The notes under the pieces: generated by a model
Databases searched by the model: none
What the model was told of the DNA's origin: nothing
Seen by the model: the letters and a program-made list of their open reading frames with translations, nothing else
Shown: positions 1-6,895 of the stretch, piece after piece
How the letters are laid out: every line of letters begins with the position of its first letter
Position numbering within the stretch: the stretch's first letter is position 1
Source: CAYUVV01 sp964461325
GTDB lineage: Bacteria > Patescibacteriota > Minisyncoccia > Phycocordibacterales > JACOZG01
Assembly (NCBI GenBank): GCA_964461325.1
Contig: CAYWTW010000018.1
Span: forward strand, 1 to 14,280
Direction: 5' to 3'
Length of the DNA stretch: 14,280 bases
Translations under genes and position numbers: made by a program

Positions 1-906
1 ATTGATATCTGCTTGCCAGAGTTGGCACTGCCGCACTCCATTCAAACAATCTGTTAAATAAGTAATGTCGGCGACGTTGGTCGTCCCCGATTGATTGACG
101 TCGCCGGGCAAACGTCCGTAACAAACCGAAAACCCCGAAGGGACGTGCGACAGCCGAATTCTTTCACTGACAACGACGCTACGATTTAAAATCGGGGTTA
201 AACCAAGCTTCTCTCCGTTTGGATTGGCGTCTTCACTATAAGATATCTGATCAATCCGAATTGGCAAATCGGCGCGAGATGACGCGACTGAAAAATCTTG
301 AACGGGATAATCGGATGGCGTTGTCCCGCCGTCTCTTCCTAATTCAATTTTGAATAAATCGCCACTATTCAAACGCGCGTCAATTGCTCTATCTGGCGGG
401 TTAGAAGAAGTGATAAACGGTATTGGCTGTGGAGTACTGTCACCAACTTGGACACTTAAGCTGGTTTGGGCGGAATCACCACCGCTATCAGTTACCGTAA
501 AAGCTGGTTGATAATTGCCCGCTTGCTGATAACGATGAGTAAAGGTCGCGGTTTGCTGAACGGGAGTGGCCGCTAACGGGCCTTCATCACTCCAACGCAC
601 CGAGTAAGATAAGGGCTGATTTTCCGGATCGGAAGCCCTGATTGTCCAGGTCCCCGTCTCATTGACGTCCAAAACTACGGGGCCTGAGCCGCCGTACTTC
701 GGCGGGAAGGAGACGAGCATATGTATGTGATCTTGGTCATAACCTAGTTTTTCAAACTCAATGTCGTAACGTTCACCAATTTCCTGCGCCAGATTGTTAA
801 TCGCGAGCGGGATCTCATTTTTCAACAAGGCCTTGCGGTATTTAATCGGAAAGACGATGTGGTAATGGGCATCATATACATTGTGGCTAGTGCGGATGAC
901 GGCCAT
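1..906 (-). CDS. Partial ORF: IS200-type transposase N-terminus fused in frame to PKD-like and dockerin-like domains
   Basis: The frame stays open for 302 codons from an ATG at 906 to the window edge, so the protein is C-terminally incomplete. Residues 1-73 read as the N-terminal half of a Y1 (HUH) transposase of the IS200/IS605 TnpA type: an AHYHIVFPIKYR strand, then DHIHMLVSFPPKYGG with the HUH histidines at H60 and H62. The C-terminal helix that would carry the catalytic tyrosine is absent. Near residue 74 the sequence becomes a PKD/Ig-like beta-sandwich (DPENQPLSYSVRWSD, then YQQAGNYQPAFTVTDSGG, about 80-150), followed by a less recognisable beta-rich stretch. A dockerin-type F-hand repeat begins at G268, with calcium-loop positions D269, N271, S273 and D280; the edge cuts a probable second repeat. 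No signal peptide is visible. The ORF is probably the 3' part of a secreted protein gene captured by a truncated insertion sequence. An assembly join is the main alternative. Confidence 0.75.
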   Translation of the reverse strand, partial: MAVIRTSHNVYDAHYHIVFPIKYRKALLKNEIPLAINNLAQEIGERYDIEFEKLGYDQDHIHMLVSFPPKYGGSGPVVLDVNETGTWTIRASDPENQPLSYSVRWSDEGPLAATPVQQTATFTHRYQQAGNYQPAFTVTDSGGDSAQTSLSVQVGDSTPQPIPFITSSNPPDRAIDARLNSGDLFKIELGRDGGTTPSDYPVQDFSVASSRADLPIRIDQISYSEDANPNGEKLGLTPILNRSVVVSERIRLSHVPSGFSVCYGRLPGDVNQSGTTNVADITYLTDCLNGVRQCQLWQADIN

Positions 907-920
907 ACCCCTGATTGTAT

Positions 921-940
921 CAGGAAACCGAGGTTTCCTG
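921..940. repeat. Perfect 20-bp palindrome upstream of the transposase start
   Basis: CAGGAAACC and GGTTTCCTG form 9-bp arms around GA, 15 bases before the ATG at 906. The position fits the left-end hairpin of an IS200/IS605-type element. No T-run follows on either strand, so it is not a good intrinsic terminator. Confidence 0.6.
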
Positions 941-958
941 GATCTTCCTACATGGTCA

Positions 959-975
959 TCGCGGCAGAGCCGCGA
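959..975. other. Short hairpin after the SLOG-protein gene
   Basis: TCGCGGC and GCCGCGA form a 7-bp stem with a 3-base loop, 18 bases beyond the stop at 994 on the minus strand. It could help end the 4076-994 operon, but no T-tract follows. It could equally be part of the transposon end. Confidence 0.35.
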
Positions 976-993
976 GGAAATCCGCTTCGCGTA

Positions 994-1632
994 TTATAGC
1001 ACGCGCTTGAATTTGGGATTTGGCGGGCGCGGATTCTGATAAAAGCGGTGTTCTTGGGCTTTTTCTTGCTCCACCAACGCCAACACGCGTTGGACAAGTT
1101 TGGCCGGGTCGGCGTCGAAAATCACCTTCTCGTTCGTCCGGTGGCCTTTTTCCATCATTTCGCGCAGGAGTTCGTCCGTGGCCCATTCGCCCTCCAGCAC
1201 GCCCACCGGTTTGCCGTCTTCGAAAGCGACGGTAAACTCGTTAATCGTCCCCACTCGGCCACAGCCAATTAAAACGGCGTCCGACGAACGGGTCAGCAAA
1301 AGATTGCGGCCCGAATAACCGAAGCCGGTGTAAATAATCAAATCGAGATAATCCAGAGGCAGGCCATAAACCTCGCGGTGCTCGGCCTCGCTCGCCGCCG
1401 GCGATAAACCGATGGAAATGCCGCCGGCCTCTTTCGCGCCCTTGGCCGCCCAGAGAGGAAAGCCGGTGGTCGCGCCCGTGATGAGCACCGCCCCACTCGC
1501 AACAATGGCCCGGCCTAGTGCTTGAGCCAAATCTAGAGCGTTGGGGCCACAGTGGCCCGTCTCGGCCGCGCCAGAGACGCAGATTTTAATCCGATTATGT
1601 TCGTGCCGAGTTGGTTTTTCCGCTTCAGTCAT
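994..1632 (-). CDS. SLOG/LOG-type nucleotide-binding protein (TIGR00725-like)
   Basis: This 212-residue protein has a Rossmann-like SLOG fold. KICVSG at 16-21 is the first beta-strand and G-loop; the ATTGFPLWAAKGAKEAGG region (54-71) is the second nucleotide-binding loop. SGRN at 107-110 followed by GCGRVGTINEF at 123-133 matches the family's R...PGGxGTxxE signature, with GCGRVGT replacing PGGxGT. Cytokinin-forming LOG enzymes, putative lysine decarboxylase-like proteins and DprA-related TIGR00725 proteins share this fold. The altered loop and the GRNLLLTRSSDAVL context favour the TIGR00725 side, so phosphoribohydrolase activity is not assured. The extra ~15 N-terminal and ~20 C-terminal residues are basic or polar. 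The gene starts 6 bases after the beta-CASP stop and is the last of the minus-strand operon. Its cellular role is not known from the sequence. Confidence 0.8.
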   Translation of the reverse strand: MTEAEKPTRHEHNRIKICVSGAAETGHCGPNALDLAQALGRAIVASGAVLITGATTGFPLWAAKGAKEAGGISIGLSPAASEAEHREVYGLPLDYLDLIIYTGFGYSGRNLLLTRSSDAVLIGCGRVGTINEFTVAFEDGKPVGVLEGEWATDELLREMMEKGHRTNEKVIFDADPAKLVQRVLALVEQEKAQEHRFYQNPRPPNPKFKRVL

Positions 1633-1638
1633 TAGACT

Positions 1639-3033
1639 CTAAAATTTTAGCACTTCGCCCTCGGTGGGAGCGAGGGCATTAATTGCCAAATAATCCCGCA
1701 AGCGTTGGACGAGAAACAGGGCGGACTTCGTTTCCCCCATCGCCACCATTACGCGCGCGAGACGACCCGAATGCGCTTCGACGAAATCAACGAGGCCGGG
1801 TAGGTCTTTATGGGCCGAATAACCGGACAGCGTCATCACCCGGGCGCGCACGGGTACCGTCTCGCCCATAATTCTCACCGTCCGGGCGCCATCTTGCAAT
1901 TGCCGCCCCAAACTGCCGACTGATTGATAACCGACGAGGAGCAGGGTGCTCGCGCGGTCAGGCAAATAATGCTTCTCGTGATGCACGATCCGCCCGCCAT
2001 TCGACATCCCCGAACCGGCAATGATAATTTTGCGTTCTCGGCCAATCGCTTTGGACTCCCCGGTAGTAAAAGTCTGCCGCAAATTAGGAAACTGGAAAAT
2101 CCCATCGCGAAGATGATTTTCTTGCTGCGTCCTGTCGTTCAAATAACGCTCGTATTCTTTATATAGAGTGGTGACCTGGATCGCCAGAGGCGAATCAAGA
2201 TAAACCGGCACGGCCGGAATCCGCCCGCTCTCCATCATTTTTTCAATCTCAATCAAAATCTCCTGCGTCCGCTCGATGGAAAAAGCCGGAATAAGCAAGG
2301 TGCCATTACGCTTCATCGTCTCCTCAATCATATCTTCCAAAAGTTGCGTTCGCTCCACTCGACCCTCGTGGGCGCGGTCGCCGTAAACGCTTTCAATCAG
2401 GAGATAATCGACATCGGGCACCCGCTCCGTATCGCGAAGCAGAAGCGAAGGAGAATTGCCGAGATCGCCGGTAAAAAGAAAGCGCCGGCCGCGATAATCC
2501 AAACTAATCATCGCCGAACCCAGAATGTGCCCGGCATCATAGCTCGTAAAAACCAAATCGCCGAGCGTGACGGGCTCGTGGTATTCGAAGGTTTGCCAAA
2601 GAGCCAGCGCCCGCTCGACATCCGCCGCCTCGTAAAGCAGGGGCGCGCCGGTAAAACGCGATTCTTTCTCCAGAACGCCGAGACTGTCCATCAAACTCAA
2701 TTCGGCCAGGGCCTTCGTCGGCGTGGTGGAATAAATCACCCCCCGAAAACCGTCGCGAACCAAGCGCGGAATCCGCCCAATGTGGTCAAGATGGGCATGG
2801 GTGATGAAAAGGGCGTCAATCTCCTCTGGACGATAGGGCCAGGGGTCGCGATTACGATCCTCGGCGACGCGACCACCCTGAAACAGGCCGCAGTCAATTA
2901 GAATATTTTTTGGCGTTCCGGCCGAACGCCGCCACCAAAAATTAGCCCCCGTCACGGAACCGGCCGCGCCGCCACAAAACGCAATTTCCACGTCTAGTTT
3001 AACTGATTGATCGATTGGGCTTGGCACGACCAC
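1639..3033 (-). CDS. Metallo-beta-lactamase/beta-CASP ribonuclease (RNA-cleavage family)
   Basis: This is a two-metal nuclease of the beta-CASP group, related to CPSF-73/Ysh1-type and bacterial mRNA-processing nucleases. Numbering from the GTG at 3033: FCGGAAGSVTGANF near the start, DCGLFQGG, the metal site HAHLDH at 79-84, a DAGHILGSAMI strand, FTGDLGNS, and the beta-CASP part with YLDSPLA, GSGMSNGGRI and the late histidine motif SGYSAHKD. All expected metal ligands are present, so it should be active. The frame is open back to a GTG at 3093, but that start would overlap dhh by 61 bases with its AAGGAG directly abutting the start codon. The GTG at 3033 gives a TAGTG stop/start overlap. A GTG at 2991 gives the N-terminus closest to the family. 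The exact start is unsettled. RNA cleavage or 5' exonuclease activity is inferred from the family. Confidence 0.9.
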   Translation of the reverse strand: MVVPSPIDQSVKLDVEIAFCGGAAGSVTGANFWWRRSAGTPKNILIDCGLFQGGRVAEDRNRDPWPYRPEEIDALFITHAHLDHIGRIPRLVRDGFRGVIYSTTPTKALAELSLMDSLGVLEKESRFTGAPLLYEAADVERALALWQTFEYHEPVTLGDLVFTSYDAGHILGSAMISLDYRGRRFLFTGDLGNSPSLLLRDTERVPDVDYLLIESVYGDRAHEGRVERTQLLEDMIEETMKRNGTLLIPAFSIERTQEILIEIEKMMESGRIPAVPVYLDSPLAIQVTTLYKEYERYLNDRTQQENHLRDGIFQFPNLRQTFTTGESKAIGRERKIIIAGSGMSNGGRIVHHEKHYLPDRASTLLLVGYQSVGSLGRQLQDGARTVRIMGETVPVRARVMTLSGYSAHKDLPGLVDFVEAHSGRLARVMVAMGETKSALFLVQRLRDYLAINALAPTEGEVLKF

Positions 3034-4076
3034 TAGATTATAGCCGGTGGTGGCGCGGTAAACCAGAGCCGAGTAATCGTCTCCCGCAGACACTCCTTAA
3101 CTTCGGTGAACGAACGATCGGTGACGAAGGCACCGGCGGCGGCCCGGTGGCCGCCGCCGCCAAGGGCTGCCGCCGCCAGCGCGACGTCGTAGTCCGCCAC
3201 GCGCGACCGCAAACTGACGCGAATCTGACGTGGCGCGGCCTCCACGGCCACAACGGCAAGCGGCCAAGCGCGAACGCGCGCCAGATAAGCCGCGAACGAA
3301 CCGGCCCCCACGGCTGATTCTGGCAACTGATTTGCCAATAAATCTTCCTGGGCGACAAAAGTCGTGGCCACCCGCCCATCATTCCAAATCTCTAAACGGC
3401 TCAAAGCCAGGCGGTCAAAAGCCACATCCTCGGGCGCGAGCGATTCAAATTCGTACCACAGACTGGCAAAATTGGGGTAAGCGCGAGCCAGCTCGGCCAC
3501 TGCCGCCATCGTGGTGGCAGTGGTTAACGGATAACGGAAGCCGCCGGTATCGCCATATAAACCAACCAACAAACCAGCGGCTACCTCCGGCGTGAAAGTT
3601 ACTCCCCAAACGCGAAACAAATCATAGAGCACGGCGGCCGTCGCCGGCGCCGTCGGCACCAGCAAAGTTTGCTCGGCGTAGGGCGCGTGACTCCGATGAT
3701 GGTCGATCGCGATTGTCCGCATCGTCGGTGGAAAAACCAATGGTTGAACCAATCGGCTGATCATTTGAGGCGCGCCGCTATCTAAAATTAGAAAGAGATT
3801 ATAATCTTCTGGGCGAATCTCTTTCCAACTCGCGAGTTTAATCGCGGACGCCCCGGGTAAAATCGAAAAAGTTTCGGGCAGGGGCGAATCACCACTGATT
3901 ACCGTAACCGCCTTGCCCCAAACTCGTAGCAAATGGTAAAAAGCCAAAGCGCTCCCGACACTATCTTGGTCAGGACTCGGATGTAAATGAAGCAAAATAT
4001 TTTTCGCCCTCTCAACTGCGGCGCGAATCATCGGCGCGGCTGATTCGACGTTATTAAAAACTTTAATTTCAGGCAT
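3033..4076 (-). CDS. DHH/DHHA1 phosphoesterase (NrnA/RecJ-like)
   Basis: This 347-residue protein has the complete DHH architecture: motif I HPSPDQDSVGSALA (32-45, variant of HxxPDxDAxGS), LILDSG (96-101), the name-giving DHH at 125-127, and GDTGGFRYP (175-183). The DHHA1 domain ends in GGGGHRAAAGAF (306-317), which holds the substrate phosphate. Length and spacing fit the NrnA group, which degrades short oligoribonucleotides and in some bacteria dephosphorylates pAp; the larger RecJ nucleases are excluded by length. It is the first gene of the minus operon and is directly followed by a beta-CASP nuclease, which suggests a shared job in RNA turnover: the nuclease makes fragments and the DHH protein finishes nanoRNAs. 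The ATG at 4076 has no clear Shine-Dalgarno. Cyclic-dinucleotide phosphodiesterase activity (GdpP-like) is less likely, because GGDEF and PAS domains are absent. Confidence 0.9.
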   Translation of the reverse strand: MPEIKVFNNVESAAPMIRAAVERAKNILLHLHPSPDQDSVGSALAFYHLLRVWGKAVTVISGDSPLPETFSILPGASAIKLASWKEIRPEDYNLFLILDSGAPQMISRLVQPLVFPPTMRTIAIDHHRSHAPYAEQTLLVPTAPATAAVLYDLFRVWGVTFTPEVAAGLLVGLYGDTGGFRYPLTTATTMAAVAELARAYPNFASLWYEFESLAPEDVAFDRLALSRLEIWNDGRVATTFVAQEDLLANQLPESAVGAGSFAAYLARVRAWPLAVVAVEAAPRQIRVSLRSRVADYDVALAAAALGGGGHRAAAGAFVTDRSFTEVKECLRETITRLWFTAPPPAII

Positions 4077-4097
4077 AATCTTATTTTAAACCAAAAT

Positions 4098-4119
4098 CCC
4101 GTTCGCCGCGGCGAACGGG
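4098..4119 (-). terminator. 22-bp perfect palindrome with T-rich 3' side: terminator or attenuator
   Basis: CCCGTTCGCCG and CGGCGAACGGG form an 11-bp-arm palindrome. On the minus strand ATTTTGGTTT follows, and the DHH ATG lies 22 bases further on. It can end transcription from the 4643-4287 gene. Because it sits inside the DHH leader it may also act as an attenuator. The T-run is interrupted, so strength is uncertain. Confidence 0.5.
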
Positions 4120-4147
4120 AACTTGGATGAGGCCATCTGGTTAATTA

Positions 4148-4166
4148 ACCTAGCGAAAAGCTAGGT
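4148..4166. other. 7-bp stem-loop in the DHH leader
   Basis: ACCTAGC and GCTAGGT pair around GAAAA on the plus strand. It is part of a structured leader with the palindrome 29 bases away. On the minus strand AATTAA follows, with no usable T-run. Confidence 0.4.
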
Positions 4167-4286
4167 GGGTCCCCGCAATGATCCGCCACGGCGAACCATG
4201 ATTTGGAGTCCCTGATCAACAAATATTGACCTAGATTAATACCCCAAATGACCTCAATCCCATTTTACGACAACCTTTCACCCATT

Positions 4287-4643
4287 TCAAGCCACCACCG
4301 CCACCCAACGATAGGGTCTCCCCTCCCTATTTTCCTCCCACATAAAATCCAAAGGGTCGGAATAAAAATTACACTCCCCCTGATGAGGACACATAAACCG
4401 CACCAAACCATCGTAGGTGTGGGGATCGTGATTAGGTGGAAAATAAATCGCTTTTCCCAACCACCACGACGGAATAAATTCCAAATGTTCAGATAAAAAC
4501 ACCAACGCCCTCTCGTCTAAAAACAAATACTTTCCACCCCACAAAAAACTCAAGGCGGCACGAACGGTTAAGGGTTTGGTTCGACAGGAAAACGGGGAAA
4601 CCAAATGAATCATCTCCGGTCTAAGATGGGGAACGTTGATCAT
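4287..4643 (-). CDS. Hypothetical protein, 118 residues
   Basis: I do not recognise this protein. The gene looks real: a TTGAAA/17/TATAAA promoter lies upstream on the same strand, and AAGGGAG stands 6 bases before the ATG at 4643. The product is rich in aromatic residues (several Trp, Phe and Tyr) and has three cysteines: one in PFSCRTKP and two in MCPHQGEC, spaced C-x4-C and possibly metal-binding. No signal peptide or transmembrane segment is clear. Base composition is visibly richer in A and T than the flanking genes, which suggests a different origin or weak selection. It lies alone between the DHH operon and the divergent valS. A toxin, antitoxin or small regulator are possibilities without support. 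Confidence 0.6.
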   Translation of the reverse strand: MINVPHLRPEMIHLVSPFSCRTKPLTVRAALSFLWGGKYLFLDERALVFLSEHLEFIPSWWLGKAIYFPPNHDPHTYDGLVRFMCPHQGECNFYSDPLDFMWEENREGRPYRWVAVVA

Positions 4644-4699
4644 TTATTTCTCCCTTGTGTCTATAAAGTGTTTGTTGCCCAAAAGACCAATCTCCCTAT

Positions 4700-4728
4700 T
4701 TTATACTCCCCCGCTACCAGATTTTCAA
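4700..4728 (-). promoter_or_regulatory. Sigma-70-type promoter of the 118-residue protein gene
   Basis: On the minus strand TTGAAA (4728-4723) and TATAAA (4705-4700) are 17 bases apart. The -10 box lies about 57 bases before the ATG at 4643. It is oriented away from valS. Confidence 0.6.
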
Positions 4729-4801
4729 GACCAACTATTTGAACGAACACCAAAGAGTCGAGTTGTTAATTAAGGTAGATTATAGCAGAATAAAAGGCAA
4801 C

Positions 4802-6895
4802 GTGAACGACGCATTTAACAAACCTTATGATCCGGGCGCGACGGAAGGCCGGATTTACGAACTGTGGGAAAAGTCGGGTTTTTTTAACCCCGACAAATTA
4901 CCCCAACCAGGCGGCCAACCTTTCACCATCGTAATGCCGCCGCCCAACGCCAACGGCAATCTGCACCTCGGCCACGCTCTCTTCATCACGATCGAAGATT
5001 TGATTATTCGCTATCAGAGAATGCGTGGCCGCCGCGCCCTGTGGCTCCCGGGCGCCGACCACGCCGGTTTTGAAACTCAAATTGTCTACGAAAAAAAGTT
5101 GGAAAAAGAGGGGCGGTCGCGTTTTCAACTCGAACCGAAGCAGCTTTACGACGAGATTTACCAATTCACGCTTGCCAATAAACGGGAGATGGAAAATCAA
5201 ATCCGGCACTTCGGCGCCTCTTGCGATTGGTCACGAGCCAAATTTACGCTCGATCCTGATATCGTCAAAAAAGTTCAAGCCACTTTCCAAAAAATGTTCG
5301 ACGACGGGTTGATCTACCGCGCCAATCGTCTAGTCAATTGGTGCCCCAAACATCAGACCGCCTTATCGGACGTGGAAACCGAATCGGTGGAAAAAAAAGA
5401 CAAGCTTTATTATCTGAAATATGGTCCGCTCGTCGTGGCTACCGCCCGGCCAGAAACCATCTTTGGCGACGTGGCCGTGGCCGTCCACCCTCAAGATGAG
5501 CGCTATCGAGCGCTCGTCGGCCAAACGATCGAGGTTAAAAATCCGAACGGCAATCTAAATTTGCCGGTGGTCGCCGACGAAGCGGTCGATCCCCAGTTCG
5601 GCACCGGCGCGCTCAAGATTACTCCCGCTCATGATAAAAACGACTTCGCGTTGGCCAAGCGGCACCAGCTCCCCAGCGTCGAAGTCATCGATCGTTACGG
5701 CAAACTGAACGACCGCGCCGGCCGCTACCAAGGCCTAAAAGTGGCTGAAGCCCGCGCCCGAGTCGTGAGCGATCTGGAGCAAATGGGCCTAATCGAAAAA
5801 ATCGAGGATTACCAACACGTCGTCCCCGCGTGCTATAAATGCCAAAACTCAATCGAGCCGCGCCAGCTACCTCAATGGTATGTAAAAATGGCGCCGCTAG
5901 CGGAACTGGCGCGCCGGGCCGTCGCCGCCGGTCAAATCAAATTTTATCCGGAAAATTACCAAAAGATTTTTACTTATTGGATGGAGCACACCATCGATTG
6001 GAACATTTCCCGTCAAATCGTTTGGGGCATCCCCATTCCGGCTAAACTCTGCGACCAGTGCGGTCATGGTCAACCCGATTTGGAAAACAAAATCACCGCC
6101 TGCTCCCAATGCGGCGGCCCGGTCCGCGCCGACTCCGACACCTTCGACACCTGGTTTTCCTCCGGGCAGTGGCCGCTCCTCGTTACGGGCTTTCCGGATA
6201 ACCCCGACTTTAAAACCTATTATCCGACCAACGTCATGGCCACCGGCCATGACCTGATTTTCCGCTGGGTGCCGCGAATGGTGATTTTTGGTCTCTATCT
6301 CGCCGAGCAAGTCCCCTTCCAGGACGTTTATTTGCACGGCTTAGTCTTGGATAAGCAACGTCAAAAAATGAGTAAAAGCAAAGGCAACGCGGTTGATCCA
6401 TTGGTCTTGGCCCAGAAATATGGCACGGACGCCATGCGGATGTCGCTCGTCGTCGGCAATCCGCCGGGCAGTGATCTCGCCTTCTCGGAAGACAAGCTCC
6501 GCGGTTATAAAAATTTCGCCAATAAACTTTGGAATATCGCCCGCTTCGTCTTCAGTCAAGCGGAACAACCGCTCACGAAAACAATCGACGACCAAAACTT
6601 GCTTGAAGAGCTCGACGCCCTGACCAAACAAGTCACGGCCGATTTTGAACAATATCGCTTTCATCTCGCGGCCGAACGTTTGTATCACTACGTCTGGGAT
6701 CGCTTCGCCAGTGAGATTATCGAGGACAGTAAAAAAAATCCCCGCCCCCAAACCCTGCTTGAGATTTTAAAACGCTGCTTGATTTTATTACACCCGTTTA
6801 TGCCCTTCATCACCGAAGAAATTTGGTCGAAATGGCCCAAACCAATGAATAATCTTTTGTTGGTCGAATCATGGCCCGCAATCTCGACGTCATGA
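4802..6895 (+). CDS. valS: Valyl-tRNA synthetase, short form
   Basis: This class I synthetase charges tRNA-Val with valine. From the GTG at 4802 (698 residues): the N-terminal FNKPYDPGATEGRIYELWEKSG, the HIGH motif as HLGH at 55-58, the CP1 editing domain with VATARPETIFGDVAVAVHP, the IDWNISRQIVWG and IPIPAK segments, a zinc-knuckle-like C417-x2-C420 with C434-x2-C437, and KMSKS at 522-526. The anticodon-binding domain ends at FITEEIWSKWP...VESWP. Bacterial ValRS enzymes are usually about 860-950 residues. The C-terminal helical extension and coiled-coil arm that contact tRNA are absent, and the next gene begins at once, so the short end is genuine in this sequence. The frame is open to a TTG at 4739, but that start has no ribosome binding site. 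The GTG at 4802 has AAAGG nearby and matches the family N-terminus. Confidence 0.95.
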   Translation: MNDAFNKPYDPGATEGRIYELWEKSGFFNPDKLPQPGGQPFTIVMPPPNANGNLHLGHALFITIEDLIIRYQRMRGRRALWLPGADHAGFETQIVYEKKLEKEGRSRFQLEPKQLYDEIYQFTLANKREMENQIRHFGASCDWSRAKFTLDPDIVKKVQATFQKMFDDGLIYRANRLVNWCPKHQTALSDVETESVEKKDKLYYLKYGPLVVATARPETIFGDVAVAVHPQDERYRALVGQTIEVKNPNGNLNLPVVADEAVDPQFGTGALKITPAHDKNDFALAKRHQLPSVEVIDRYGKLNDRAGRYQGLKVAEARARVVSDLEQMGLIEKIEDYQHVVPACYKCQNSIEPRQLPQWYVKMAPLAELARRAVAAGQIKFYPENYQKIFTYWMEHTIDWNISRQIVWGIPIPAKLCDQCGHGQPDLENKITACSQCGGPVRADSDTFDTWFSSGQWPLLVTGFPDNPDFKTYYPTNVMATGHDLIFRWVPRMVIFGLYLAEQVPFQDVYLHGLVLDKQRQKMSKSKGNAVDPLVLAQKYGTDAMRMSLVVGNPPGSDLAFSEDKLRGYKNFANKLWNIARFVFSQAEQPLTKTIDDQNLLEELDALTKQVTADFEQYRFHLAAERLYHYVWDRFASEIIEDSKKNPRPQTLLEILKRCLILLHPFMPFITEEIWSKWPKPMNNLLLVESWPAISTS

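Larger units (their letters stand above)
682..975 (-). mobile_element. Truncated IS200/IS605-family element (left end and first half of tnpA)
   Basis: The transposase part (906 down to about 682) plus the palindrome-bearing sequence upstream look like the left end of a single-strand-transposing IS200-type element. In that family a subterminal hairpin next to tnpA is the TnpA recognition site. The second half of tnpA and any right-end hairpin are missing. The sequence passes straight into an unrelated PKD-like domain, so the element is a remnant and cannot move by itself. The outer boundary is not determined. Confidence 0.55.
4077..4286. other. Intergenic leader of the DHH operon
   Basis: About 210 bases separate the orphan gene's stop at 4287 from the DHH start at 4076. 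The stretch carries the palindrome at 4098-4119, a 7-bp hairpin at 4148-4166, and a GC-rich segment (about 4160-4215) containing a near copy of the palindrome's core. No convincing sigma-70 promoter for the DHH operon was found here. The operon may be read through from the gene upstream or use a promoter I cannot recognise. Confidence 0.5.

Noticed and set aside
3034..3093. Upstream GTG start for the beta-CASP nuclease
   Set aside because: The AAGGAG abuts the start codon without spacing, and the extension is unlike the family and overlaps dhh by 61 bases.
4160..4215. T-box-like sequence (AGGTGGGTCCCCGC) on the plus strand upstream of valS
   Set aside because: It departs from the T-box core AGGGTGGNACCGCG at several key bases. 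About 600 bases and an opposite-strand gene lie before valS, and no specifier stem or terminator toward valS was found.
4739..4801. Upstream TTG start for valS
   Set aside because: There is no ribosome binding site, and the added 21 residues are not part of the ValRS N-terminus.
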